A stretch of DNA of 64,000 bases from Prochilodus magdalenae (GCA_024036415.1 JAMWET010003560.1:57501-121500), one strand, 5' to 3'. Positions 12,123-24,148 are shown, counted from the stretch's first letter. Program-made: numbers and translations. Notes: generated by a model not told the origin, from the letters alone.

Positions 12123-13689
12123 ATATCAAATGTGGTCCTGCAATGTTAGTATTTAATCACCAATTTATGAGCAAAGATCTTCTGTTAAACAGTACTGAAC
12201 TCACTCTTTCTCTCTTTTTCTCCTTTTCTCCTCTCTGTCTCTCTGTCTTTCTCTCTCTTTCTCTCTCTCTGTCTCTCTCTCTCAGGCCACAGACCATGCA
12301 TTGCCTACCCTGCTCACTTTGAAGCTGTGTGTTTTTAATACAGGTCAGGATGTCCAAAAACTTGGACAGTGGTGCACAAGCAAGGCACACCCTGCAAAAA
12401 GCTGGAAACAGCACAAGGATAAAGAAAGGTCACAAGAGAAAAAGAGATGGGGGGAAGAGAAAGAAAGAGAAAAGCTAAACCTGTGAGTGGTGTGTCCTGT
12501 CCTGGGTGATTTGTATGAGATCATAGATTGCCCAGAGATAAGACAGTCTTGTAGATGATCTTCGACTATTATCAGAATGGCTGGGCCGGCTGTAGGCCCC
12601 TCTATGAGATCCCTCAGTGACTCTCACATGAGTCATTACCTGTCAACCCATCAAAACAAGAGTGCTCTCGCGTTCTGCTCCAGCTGGAAAGGTTAACAGC
12701 TGTTTTTCATGTCAGCTTGGCGTCTGGAGCGTGTGCGGGTGAGTGTGTGTGTAGTGTTTGAAGGCGAGTGTGAAGTAGAAAGTGTGTCTTTGTCTCTAAC
12801 ATTCATTTTCACTTAATATTTACTGGGCCTGAGTGCGTTATTGCTCCCCTCCTCCATGGGTCCTGTGTCAGGTTCAGGGGTGCCTAGTTTAAACATAATG
12901 CTTCATCTGAGTCATTTGGTGGCTCCGCAAGAGCGGTGGCCCTTTTGTGGGCTGTGGAGTTTATCACACCGACATCCAGACGTGACAGCTCATATACAGA
13001 GCACGAGCCTTTACTTTACTTTACTTTACTTTAAAGGAGAATTCCACCAGTTTCAGAATTGATTTTTTGCGTAAGTGTAAATGAACTATTCAGCGTGTTT
13101 TATTCAGAATGTGAAAATGGATCACAGAAAGTTACCTGGTTAAGTTAATGTGAAAATAAATGAAATCAATAAATTAATAAATTAAAATTAAATAAATAAA
13201 TGCCATAATTCCTGGTAGAGAATGTATTTCTTAAATTTGTGTGCCACAGTTGTTGCTCTCCTTGATACTGTGTGCAGCCTCCCTTTGCAATGCTAACAGC
13301 TCTGAGTATTCTATTGTATTGCTTAGTGAGAACACAATTGATCTAAACCATGTATCAATCCAGGATACTTCCAGATACTTCAGATTCCAAGGACTGTGTT
13401 TAGGGACACTGCATCTTATGGTTGTTTACAGTTGTTTAGGATTAAGATGAACAACAACACCTTCAATTTATGTTAATAAACAGTTCTGTTTTAAGGTAAG
13501 CTTTGGATCATTGTCCTGCTGGATCCTAAATATGGCCCAATTTAAATGTTCTGTTCCGTCTGGTTCTTATTACTGTACAGGTACCAGATTGTAACAGCTA
13601 TACAATTTAAGATGGTATTTTATTTGTATTACATTGTGCATTGTGTGCCCTTAATGTGTGCAGTGGTGAGTATTATGTCACTACTTCTT
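12123..13689. other. Non-coding stretch with small simple repeats
   Basis: Contains a CT-rich run at about 12203-12284, a (TTTAC)n run at about 13009-13033, and an AAATTAATAAAT-like AT-rich section at about 13150-13202. No gene was recognised. Confidence 0.6.
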
Positions 13690-14004
13690 ATTGTTACATC
13701 TCTGTCTGTCTATCTGTCTGCCTGTCCCTGTTTGTGTCTCACAACGCCCCCTCTGGTTACTTTGTCTTAGCACAGCTCTTCCTGCTTCCCTTAGCTCCGC
13801 CCACTCCTACACCTGAGACCTATCTGTTACCCATTAGGCCGTGTATTAAGACCCCTTTGTTTGCCCTGTCTGTTTGTGAAGTCTCTGTGTTTTCCACCCT
13901 GTGATAGTTCTGTGCTGTTGGTTTTCCTCGTGTTAGTGCCGCGCTGTTGTCCTTTTGTTAGACCTTGTTGTTTTCCTGGTGTAAATCTTAACCTTGTTCT
14001 TGTT

Positions 14005-14092
14005 TTCAATTCAATTCAACTTTATTATACCAATACAGGGTTGTACAGTATAACGAAACACGGTCAGGCTCTTTCTCCAGTGCAGATGAATA

Positions 14093-14130
<38 letters not shown>

Positions 14131-14330
14131 ATATAGTCTAGTGCAAAGACAATAGACAAAAACAATGTGTGCAAACAGTACAGTATGTGTACAGGACATG
14201 TGCAAAGAGTAGCACAGTATCAGTAAGTATGTGGTTTAAACAGTATGGATATATAAAGTGTACAGTGCAGGTGGGAAAATAGCAGCTTAATGTTCAGTAA
14301 CAGCCAAATGCTTGTACAGATGTTTTCATT
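14005..14330 (-). mobile_element. Retroposon 3' end with (TTGAA)n-type tail, reverse orientation
   Basis: Read on the minus strand, it ends in AATAAAGTTGAATTGAATTG. The adjoining ATACCAATACAGGGTTGTAC and TATAACGAAACACGG words are shared with the opposite-strand copy at 33803-33887. A (TA)n microsatellite (14100-14128) sits inside. The polyadenylation-like AATAAA next to a short repeated tail is typical of non-LTR retroposon 3' ends. No coding sequence is present. Confidence 0.55.
14100..14128. repeat. (TA)n microsatellite
   Basis: About 14 TA units, following a TGTGTG run, within the retroposon insertion. Confidence 0.95.
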
Positions 14331-14500
14331 GTTTTGTAGTGCTCGTGTTAGTCTTCAGTTCTCTACCCTTGTTTTGTTTCTGGTTTCTATTTTGGACATG
14401 TCTTTACTCATACCCTCCTGTGTCTTGAACCCTGTCACCCGGACTGAAGCAACTAAAACCTCTATGCGCTTGCATCCCACCTCAACCCCAATGTTACACT

Positions 14501-17409
14501 TATGTGATGTTTTGAATGTTTAAAGATATCATAGTCAATGTAATGTTCTTCAGGGTTTTCACTGCTGTCTACTATGTTGAATTAAAGATTGTTTCCTGTA
14601 CTTGAAAAGAAAGAAACAGAACAGCACATAAAATATCCTGTTTTGTGTCTTACTTGATGAATACACATATTTATAGGGCTTATGAACCACCTAACATTGG
14701 ACCACCTAATTGACATCCCATTTAAAGATGCCTGGAATCACCACTGATTGGAAACAGGGGTCACAATGTCTATTTACTATTCAGAATGGGCAATAAACCC
14801 ACCAGAGTGTTTTAGTTTGTATATATGTTTGTTGTTGGCGGTCAAATATTGGTAAATCTGACAAAACACATTTTATTTTGGGACTATTTTGGCTCACAGC
14901 ACCCTGCATGTACCGCTCAACCATGAACTGGTTTCTTATCATATAACTACTGTAAAACAGTGCCTCGGGCATCAGGCAGAGCATTCGTAACCATTTCAAG
15001 TCATTTTACACGGAGCAGCTTTTAGAGACTTTAAACTCTCCTCTGATGTGAACAATTTAGTTACTTTGAAAAATCTGTGGAATTCCTCCTCAAACCTAAT
15101 CAAATAGAGCCCTCTGAAGAATCTCTTCAAGGCAAGCGTCACACCTCGCTCACTAACGTGTTCCACATCTTTCAATTTGCCTGCCATTTCCACACACGTC
15201 CAGCGTGAAAGTTATTGGCTTTTTGTGCAACGAGAGAGGGATCTGAAATCTCTCCATACGCCCCTATATGACAGTGATGGAGACTGTGGGGGAGAGAAAC
15301 TCAGTCATGCACCAGATGTGTTGAATTTGCCGGCGCTGTCAGTCTGCAGCCCCATGGCATCTTGTGCTGGAGTGCTGTGGTAGATTGTCTTCCTTTGTTA
15401 AAAAATGATAAGCTGTCATATTAAAGGGAAACGTGAAACATTTGTATCAAAGGGACGAGTGATTAAACATGAAAAGATCCGAGTTGCTCTTTAAAAGGAA
15501 GAAAGAACGAAGAAAAAACACAGAAGCGGCTCCCTTCCTTTTTTTTCTTGCGTGGCAGGGTGTCAGCCTGTATGATGAGCTCTAAGCAGATAGCTGTGTG
15601 CGGAGCGTCTCCACTGATGAATGGTCATTGTGGAATTATGCCTTAAGTCTAGCAAAATTGCTTGTTGTGGATTTTTCCCCCCTCTCCCGCCTTGCAGTGC
15701 GCATTTGATGTCTTAAATTCAGGCCATTTTGCCAGCCGTATTCAAGCATGAACTCCAATTTTCTTTTCATAAAAGGATTATGCCTCCAGTTGCATTACCA
15801 TCCTTCGCACATGTACCTTTCACTTACGTGGCACAACTGCATAGCGCTCCGACTAGAAGTGGTGGCTGTAGACGCCACTCTCGGTTAAGTTTCTTTCCCG
15901 TCAAACGATAAAGAAAACTGTCGGGTTCAGATGTGTCAGCAAGGTGCCCAAGGTCCCACTAATTAACCCTCCGGGGCCTTCTCAAAATCCAAATTTTATG
16001 CATACCTCAAAAACACATTCTATCCGCCCGACCTGTATTATGTATTGAGGTTTTATGTTTTGTAATAAATGTAAACATCTTGATGTCTGTTCCCAGAGAA
16101 GGGGTCCTTAGGTAGTATTCACAGAGAACACTATGTTGCATCTCTAAAGTCTCAACTATTCATAATACAAATCAGTGCTAGATCTAGACTGGGAGTAAAA
16201 TGATGTAGACCAACGCACCTCAAGCTCTAGCTGTATTTTTCTGATTTACTTGCTATTATTTCTTATCAGTAGCATGTCAGTGACTAATATGGCCGCAGCA
16301 GTGCTGTAACGCTCACTATAGATCACTGCCTATTGTCACAAGCAGCCCCAGATAACAATTAGCCATTAACTGACAACTGAGACCATCCCATTTGCCTTTT
16401 AGGGGCAGGGCTATGTAAGCTTTTTTGAAAGTCAACAGTTATGTGATGAAAGTCAAGCCAACATTAACTAATTGCCGATTATGTCTTGAGTAGAACCACA
16501 GGAGAGGGAAATGTTTTCCACAAGCAGCTTAAAATAAATTCCATCTTTAAAAATTCACCGGTCAATAAAAAAATGACGTACCTTTTCTAAAGTGCCCTTG
16601 ATTGTATCACTACCCTTCAGGGGAACCTCACAGTCTTTTATCTAACTCGAGCGACCCCTTGGCATCCTCGCTGAGACAACCGCCCACAGTGGAGGTTCAG
16701 ACCGTTTGAGAAGCATGAGTGATCAACTTAAGACTTTACAGATTACACAGTGCTATACAACCTCTTCAAATAGGTGAATCCAAGATAACAAGCTCATTTG
16801 TCTTATCTTTGAAGTGCTTTAGAACAGCAGAGAAACGTAAGAATGAAGCCACACCTCATTTTTTTCCATAGTGTCCCATACATTTTTGACTTCTCTGAAA
16901 TTCTCGTTTCCTTTACCTTCCAGCCACCAACCAACCTTTACTTACTTAGGGCAGGTCTCTAAACTCCATGCCACAGGTGGCGTAGACACAGACCTAAATC
17001 GACAACTTTTATATGTTTTGAGAGTGCCTTTGCTCAGTTGTCTGATGCCCTGTGTGTCCAAACTGTTGCTTTTCCCAGTGTAAACAATGTTTACAGCAAC
17101 TCTTCATGATGCATTTGAAGAGCATTCCTAATGACCTCTCGCTCAAGTCTTGCTCCAGGACACAGTGCCATGTGGTGTCTGAGTGGAACTCGGTGTCCTT
17201 TGATGCTAATGTGACTGAACCCTCTCTGAAACCTTTGCGGATGCTGCAGATTTGACTTTCTGTGTTGACTCTTGCATGAGTTTGTCCTGAATTTGGTCTC
17301 TTCTGTCACAGTTTGAGGATGCATGCTGAGAACGACTGGTGAGTGAGTGACAGACATGCAGTAGCTGTTGGACAGGTGTATGTAGGCCTGCAGGCATCAT
17401 TTTCAGATC
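14501..17409. other. Non-coding stretch, no gene recognised
   Basis: Mostly unique-looking DNA with no dispersed repeat I could name. The 15500-15920 part is less AT-rich and has many short homopolymer runs. No conserved open frame was seen. Confidence 0.5.
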
Positions 17410-18151
17410 CTGAGATTCTCTCCTGTCCCCTCTTACCTAAACTCCTCTTCCCATTTCTCTTCTTTCCTCTCCTCCTTTATTTTTCTTCTCCCTCTCTTCC
17501 CCCAATTCTCTTCTCTCCTCTTCCCATTTCTTTTAATCCTCTTCTCTGCCCATTTCTCTTTTCTCCTTTATGCTTCCCATTTCTCTTCTCTCCTTTCCTT
17601 ATTTTTCTTTTCTCCTCTTCTCTTCCCATCTCTGTTTTATCCTCTCCGCCCCCTTTTTCTCTTATCTCCTTTATTCTCCCCATTTCCCTTCTCTCCTCTT
17701 CTCTCCCCATTTTCTCTTCACTCCTCCCCATTTCTCTTCTTTTTTCTCCTCCCTTATTTCTTTTCTCCCTCTTTTCCCCTAATTCTAATCTCTCCTCTCC
17801 CCATTTCTCTTTATCCCCTTCTCTGCCCATTTCTCTTCTCTCTTTTATTCTTCCAGTTTCTCTTCTCTCCTCATTTTTCTTTTCTCCTCTCCTCTTCCCA
17901 TCTCTCTTTCATTCTCTCCGCTCTCTATTTCTCTCATCTCCTTTATTCTCCCCATTTCTCTCCTCTCCTCTCCTCTCCTCTCCTCTCCTCTCCCTTCCTC
18001 TCCTTTCCTTATCTCTCCTCTCCTCTCCCCATGTCCCTTTTCTTCTTCCCTCTCCCACTTCTCTTCTCTTCTCTTCTCTTCTCTTCTCTTCTCTTCTCTT
18101 CTCTTCTCTTCTCTTCTCTTCTCTTCTCTTCTCTTCTCTTCTCTTCTCTTG
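17410..18151. repeat. 740-bp polypyrimidine (CT-rich) tract
   Basis: The + strand is almost entirely C and T for about 740 bp, with scattered A. Near-repeats of CTCCTCTTCCCATTTCTCTT recur through the left part. There is a (CTCCT)n run at about 17960-17991 and a pure (CTCTT)n run at about 18058-18151. The long open frames across it on both strands, including a 295-codon Ser/Leu/Pro/Phe-rich one, are composition artefacts. Confidence 0.92.
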
Positions 18152-19012
18152 TAAAGGGAATAGTCAGGGGTTCTGCTTGCAGGCCATAAGTCTTGCCATG
18201 GCAACAGTCAAGTGCGAACTAACAAGCTGAAGTCTTGTCATGGACACCCCCGCATGGACTAAGCTGAGCCTTGGGACCACTACACACCCCCACCCCTACA
18301 GCTCGAGTGTCAGCAGATGTTTCAGATTAAAAGTCACGCTGATAGACAGCCCTCCCTCACGCCTCCACCTCTGTGCTCGGCCCAGGCTGTCACATGGCAG
18401 TCTGAGAGTAATCAGGCTGAGTGAAGGCCACATGTTCGTTCACCTTGAGCTTTGTCCATTCATCTGCCTGCCTGCTGCAGGTACAGCCTGACAACAGCAC
18501 CTGATTAGCCTGCTTCCTCTGCAGGACTGCCTTCGCCTAATGTCAAAATAATGGCAGCCCTTGCAAATAATTACTTCAAGTGAAAGAAACACCTACACTG
18601 TACTGTACTCTAATGTCTCTGTCCTCCTTATTGCCTCACCTTTTTCCCCATCAGTGCTTCAACCTTCTTCAGTCGTTCAGTCAGAGTTGTTTACTTTCAG
18701 GGCCCTTAATGGAACCCGTCAGATGTGTCAATTAAGCACTGCCACTAGTTGCTAGGTACTGGGAGTTTGCTGAAGTGGCTATGCCATGTGGAAGGGTGTA
18801 AGAGAGAAAGAGAATGACTTTTTGTTTGGTTATTTTTGCAGTAAGGTGGATTTATTCTGTGAGATGGTCACAGGCAGGACTGGACTCATCTGGGCTTTGA
18901 CTGTAAAACAGTGAGGCAAGCCGACCTTAATGCCACTAAATCTGGCATGCCTTCTGAATCTAATTTCTTCCCCTCCTCCCTTTCTCCTTAGCCACGACAG
19001 TCTCTGTGTTGG
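18152..19012. other. Non-coding stretch, no gene recognised
   Basis: Unique-looking sequence with moderate GC. Nothing specific was recognised. Confidence 0.5.
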
Positions 19013-19500
19013 CACATCTGCTGAATGAACTGGCAATCACCCAGAATTCCTTATACAACCTCTTGTAACCTCTCTTTATGTCCCAAAAGTCCAGCGAGGC
19101 TTTTCATGTTTGCCCTGACGAAGGGCAACCACAACGAAACGTTGGCATTTTGACACAGATTATTAAACTCAACTGCATTGCATTTAGCTCTGTAGGTCAT
19201 TTGTATGAGTGTGCAAGCGCTTCCCTTCACCTAGTGTTGTTTTTGTGACCTCCTGTTGCAGTTCTGGGATATTTGGTCCATCACCACAGCCATTATTTGG
19301 CTTCTTCTTGGCTGATTATGAATCCAATTGTGGCAATCCAGGGAGTCTCCCCACATGGCCGCTTTGCATATTTCTCACACACTCAAAATGGCCACAGTAT
19401 TCAGTATCAGGATACTACAATATAATGACACATCTGCTGAACGAACTGAACATAGCCCAAGACTCACAATCCAACCTTTTGTAGCCCCTCTGTCTGTCCA
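19013..19500 (+). repeat. Diverged direct repeats flanking a hammerhead-core-like string
   Basis: CACATCTGCTGAATGAACTG at 19013-19032 begins a stretch of about 70 bp. A diverged second copy begins at 19429 with CACATCTGCTGAACGAACTG. Between them, at 19115-19140, is CTGACGA followed by GAAAC, then GTTGGCATTTTGACAC. This CTGANGA...GAAAC word is common in vertebrate retroelement 3' regions. The arrangement suggests a decayed retroelement, possibly Penelope-like, but no reverse transcriptase sequence is present. Confidence 0.35.
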
Positions 19501-19864
19501 CTGATGTGCAGGTGCTAGCCATTATTCCCCTGCAAGTTGCATGAGATCTGCCTCACATCTCTCTGAGTTTCATAAATCCAGCTGTGCCTGCTTTGATAAT
19601 AGAAAGCTTATTATAAAAGCCACATTTCCTCTGTAATAAATGAGAGCTGGAGGCAGGTGAATATTGGTGGGTAGTAACTTTATTAGGAGTATTTCAAAAG
19701 TCATCATTACCAGAACAGTTGTACTCAAAAACACACGATGAATGGATTAACACAGTTAAATACATGGACATAATTAGAATATATCGGATATAGACATACA
19801 GGGGAAACACAAAAAATGAATAATTATTAAGAGAAATATAATCATCTCACTGACAGTAACTATA

Positions 19865-21388
19865 CAGTGGGGTATGAAATTTTGGGCAGTGTTGTTAATT
19901 TTCCCGATTTACCTTTATAAAGCACTGATTGTTTGGATAAAAAAATTGCGTTAAATATATCATATACGGGACAAACACAGTGATATTTGAGAAGTGAAAT
20001 GAAGTTTATATGATTTACAGAAAGTGTGCAATAATTGTCTAAACAAAAGTAGGCAGGTGCATAAATTTAGGCACCAAAAAAAAACCTTTAGTAGATCCTC
20101 CTTTAACAGAAATAACAGCCTCTAAATGCTTACTATAGCTTCTAATGAAAGTCTGGATTGTGGCTGAAGGTATTTTAGGCCATTCTTCTTTACAAAACAT
20201 CTCTAGTTCATTTAGGTTTGAAGGTTTCCGAGCATGGACAGCTCTCTTCAAGTGACACCACAGATTTTCAATAATATTCAGGTCTGGGGACTGAGATGGC
20301 CATTCCAGAACGTTGTACTTGTTCCTCTGCATGAATGCGTTATTAGATTTTGAGCAGTGTTTAGGGTCGTTGTCTTGTTGGAAGATCCAGCCCCGGCGCA
20401 GCTTCAGCTTTGTCACTGATTCCTGGACATTGGTCTCCAGAATCTGCTGATATTGATTGGAATCCATGCGTCCCTCAACTTTAACAAGATTCCCAGTCCC
20501 TGTACTGGCCACACAGCACCACAGCATGATGGAACCACCACCAAATTTTTACTGTAGGTAGCAGGTGTTTTTCTTGGAGTGCTGTGTTCTTTTTCCTCCA
20601 TGCATAACGGCCCTTGTTATGCCCAAATAACACAGCACCTTATTCCAAAATGAAGCTGGCTTGTCCAAATGTGCTTTAGCATACCTCAAGCGGCTCTGTT
20701 TGTGATGTGGGCGGAGAAAAGGCTTCCTCTGCATCACTCTCCCATACAGCATCTCCTTGTGTAAAGTGCGCCGAATAGTTGAACGATGCACAGTAACTTT
20801 ATCAGCAGCAAAATCATGTTGTAGGTCTTTGGTGCTGGTCTGTGGGTTGACTCTGACTGTTCTCAACTTCCTTCACTTCTGTTTATTCGAGATTTTTCTT
20901 GGTCTGCCACTTCGAGCCTTGACTTGAACTGTGCCTGTGGTCTTCCATTTTCTCACAATGTTTCTCACAGTGGAGACTGAAAGCTGAAATCTCTGAGATA
21001 GCTTTCTGTATCCTTCCCTTAAACCATGACGGTGAACAATCTTTGTTTTCAGGTCATTTGAAAGTAGTTTTGAGACTCACATGCTGCGACTCTTCAGAGA
21101 AGAGTCTGAACTTACCAAACCAAATTTGAGTTCCAATAATTACTTCTAAAGGTTTTGAAATTAATAAAATGACAACATTGCCCAAATTTATGCACCTGCC
21201 TACTTTTGTTTAACCAATTATTGCACACTTTCTGTAAATCATATAAACTTAATTTCACTTCTCAAATATCACTGTGTTTGTCCCCTATATGATATATTTA
21301 ACGCAATTTTTTTTATCCAAACAATCAATGCTTTATAAAGGTAAATCAGGAAAATTAACAATGTTGCCCAAACTTTCGCACCCCACTG
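19865..21388 (-). mobile_element. Near-complete Tc1/mariner element with long IR/DR ends
   Basis: A 1.52-kb element bounded by inverted repeats of about 209 bp (19865-20073 and 21180-21388). The outer tips read CAGTGGGGT on the left and, reversed, CAGTGGGGTGCGAAAGTTTG on the right. A TA precedes the left tip; AA follows the right one, one base from the expected TA. Each inverted repeat carries a related binding-site-like word at its outer and inner end. On the right these are at 21171-21196 and 21357-21384, an IR/DR arrangement as in Sleeping Beauty-type elements. The transposase is encoded on the minus strand between the ends. Confidence 0.88.
20039..21090 (-). pseudogene. Tc1/mariner transposase, inactivated
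   Basis: Minus-strand transposase inside the 19865-21388 element. The N-terminal part (about 20890-21090) includes the G-R-P-R-K linker motif between the paired helix-turn-helix domains. It is out of frame with the next block and meets a stop. The block from 20866 to 20549 covers the second DNA-binding domain and the start of the catalytic domain. It is separated by one in-frame TAA at 20549-20551 from the block ending at 20039. That block holds G-G-S-I-M-L-W-C-C, W-I-F-Q-Q-D-N-D-P-K-H with the second catalytic Asp, and [15 protein letters not shown] with the Glu 34 residues on (DD34E). The lesions are few, so this copy is younger than the others. The 3' reading runs into the inverted repeat. 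Confidence 0.85.
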
Positions 21389-22554
21389 AACATACATACC
21401 GTAGATAGTGACAGCACTGCAGACAAGAAACAGGTATAAATAATACAATATTACACTCATCTGCAAAAAAGGAACCCAGTAGGATCCAGCGACAGGAATG
21501 AAACCCAGGTTTGACATTATGAGACATGCCATTGATTCAAGTTTCACGTTCAGCTGTGCATGTGATGTAAGCAAAGATGGGCCTTATCATTGTGCCTGAC
21601 TGACCCAACAGCCGCGATTGCAGACATAAAGCTCTCCATTAGTTATTCTGTTAGCACCGGCTCCATTGGCAGATGGCTGCATGTGAGAATATTCAAGCTG
21701 CATGAGAAGGATTACCGCAGGACACCATTAGGAACCTCTGCAACTCCGTGCTTATCTTCCTTCCCAATAGCACTATAATCTGACACTTCCTTCCCTGACA
21801 CTTCTCCAGAGTGATCACATGGGAACCCCCAAAGCAGCTAGAATCACCTGAGCATCATCTCCACCGTGGGTCTACTGCCCTGGTTTCTCCAGCAGACAGT
21901 GGATTAGCAAGCCAACATGGGGCACACAAACTCACCGTGACTTCACAGATATGCAAGTCACCAATGTCATGGGCACCAATGCACTATTGTTCTATGACAG
22001 ATGTTGGCTTTTGCATGGTATGCTAATATAGGTGTGGCTAATCTTTAACACAGAGAACTCTATCTGTTTTTTCAATCCCCAAAACAAGCTGAGAGATAAA
22101 TTTGATTGACCACAGCCTGACTATGAGTATGACTTTCTCCTTGAGTAATAGAGTTTCAGGTTGCATTTCTTGATGCAGTGGCAAACTGTGTTAAGTGACA
22201 ACTAGTCTATATGGTTATGTTTAACGCAGTAGCATGACGGTTTCTTATTAAAAGCTGTCAGTGGTTACGGCCTTGCCCTGCACAGACTGAGATCTCTCTG
22301 GATTCACAGCATTATGTATGTTAGATGGCAATCTTGGGCGAAAAATATTCTCTTTAAACTGTATGACAATCATCCTTCAATCCTTCATTACATTTGGTGC
22401 AAAGTGGCCAGCCACCACTCACCATTGCTTGCAAACACTGTGCCTTTGGTGGAGCCCCCACTATACCCAATCATCCCCTAGCCTGTTACTACTTCATCTG
22501 CATATTGTGGAATGTTTCAAAGCCATAAACTTGAATAACTTCTGATTTTGAAAG
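21389..22554. other. Non-coding stretch, no gene recognised
   Basis: Unique-looking AT-rich DNA with spurious short open frames only. Confidence 0.5.
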
Positions 22555-22940
22555 CATTGTCAGTTGAATGTGATGCTCTGAACTTGCTACACATGAGCCT
22601 AGGTTAACCAAACCAATGCCAGCTGTAGAGGTATAAAGCTCCCTCAGCATTGGCCTGTTCAGCATTGTACCTTTTGTCCTCTGGAATGATGGAACTCAGT
22701 CAAGTATCTCTGAGATCCATAACTAATCATTCAATATTCGTGTCTGACCTCACTGATGTTTTTGTTGCTCAATGAAATCTAATCCTCACATCTCACATCA
22801 ATGGTCCAACATTTAGTGTAAAGCCCTCTCAGAGGATCAGAGGCCATTACTTTAAAAAGGAGGAAACACCCCTGAGTTTCTTAAGAAACAAATGAGGACA
22901 AATAAGCACATATGTCTACAACTTTTTGACATATAGTGTA
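22555..22940 (+). mobile_element. Tc1-derived MITE family (copy 2)
   Basis: The blocks CTACACATGAGCCTAGGTTA, GTATAAAGCTCCCTCAGCAT, GATGGAACTC, ATCTAATCCTCACATC and GTCCAACATTTAGTGTAAAG appear in the same order as in copies at 10640, 33205 (reversed) and 45852. The right end, ACTTTTTGACATATAGTGTA (22921-22940), looks like the family terminus. There is no intact coding sequence. Confidence 0.65.
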
Positions 22941-24020
22941 GATACAGCCAATTTTGCCATGTGGTCTGCTGAATTTACTCCTCTGCTAGAGGTGGATTGT
23001 CAGACAGTGTCCTCTTTGGTACAGGTGCCCACTGGTGCCTATCTCTGATCACTTCCCCTTACATCATTTGTCATCAGCATCCTGCTGTATAGAGTCTCCC
23101 TGAGGTCTACTCTTACAATGCAGGAAAGTTATTAACTTCCACTCATAGCATACGTTGAATTCTGGTCGACAGTATCAGCAGGGTCGGGCTTGTGAGTGTT
23201 GCAGAGTCCATGATAGCCACAACTGCCTCAATACAACTGCAGGCAGTTCACCGGTCTCCTACTGCATATACATCTGCCAATGTTGCACCAACTCTGTAAT
23301 CTTTTTCAATCAGGCAACATGCCAACCAATATGTCATCGCTGTTATAACAAATATTTGTGTCTCTGAAATGGTAAAACAAGGAAAAGAAAAAGATCCCTG
23401 AATGGAGCAATGGTCTAAGCATTCTCCATAGGAAGCAAATGGGAGCCCTATCCGTTCATCAATCCATCCATCCATCCATTTTCCCTTTATTCATCCATCT
23501 GATTAAATGTATACATGTGATGTATAACACAATCTCTAATAGTAAGGCTGGGTGTTTATAATGGAGAACACTCTGGATCAGTCTGAAGGTAATAGCTTGC
23601 CATGTGACTGAAAGTGATTGTACTGATGGACTGAATTGTGACAGAAGAAAACAGCTAGCCCTCCTAGTGGCTTCAATATGTTTTTGCACCGCATTTGATC
23701 CAATTGTTGGCCTTCTTCTAGAGGTTGACCCCTCCTTCAACTGAACCTCATTGCCTTTAACGATGACCTCACTGTTCTTTTAGGGTACTATGACTTTTAA
23801 GTGATGCTGTATCTGAAGAGGTAAAGCCTTTAATGTCTGCACAATGACATGGGGTGGTTTGGTACTGAGCTGATGTTATGACTCATAAGAACAAGGCCAC
23901 TCCATTACTTGCAATAATCTCTAATAAAATAAAAATAGAAATGAATAATCTAATCAGAGAAGGGTTCTTTGACACATTGCCAAAGGAGAACGTATCCATA
24001 GATGGCATAGGTGGGGAAGT
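22941..24020. other. Non-coding stretch with a small ATCC repeat
   Basis: A short (ATCC)n run lies at about 23460-23480. No gene was recognised. Confidence 0.5.
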
Positions 24021-24148
24021 TGACTCACTCATGACTTGACTTGGACTCCTTTTTGTAACTTTGCAAGTTTTGACTTGACTCTGGAAGATTGACTCACTCA
24101 TGACTTGACTTGGACTCCTTTTTGTAACTTTGCAAGTTTTGACTTGAC
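24021..24148. repeat. Tandem duplication, 69-bp unit
   Basis: TGACTCACTCATGACTTGAC begins at 24021 and again at 24090, a period of 69 bp. The next 38 bases are the same in both. The second copy ends at 24148, about 10 bp short. Identity looks near perfect, implying a recent duplication. Each unit also contains internal GACTTGACT repeats. Confidence 0.95.

Larger units (their letters stand above)
13690..14500. mobile_element. Decayed retroposon-like repeat split by a younger insertion
   Basis: Flanks at 13690-14004 and about 14331-14500 share a T-rich style with many TGTTTT, CTTGTT and CCTGTC words, and read like two halves of one old repeat. The 14005-14330 segment between them is a separate retroposon in minus orientation. 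No reverse transcriptase reading survives. The assignment to a class is uncertain. Confidence 0.35.

Noticed and set aside
17343..18230. 295-codon open frame on the + strand
   Set aside because: It runs through the polypyrimidine tract, so the Ser/Leu/Pro/Phe composition is forced by the repeat. The opposite strand shows equally long Glu/Arg frames.
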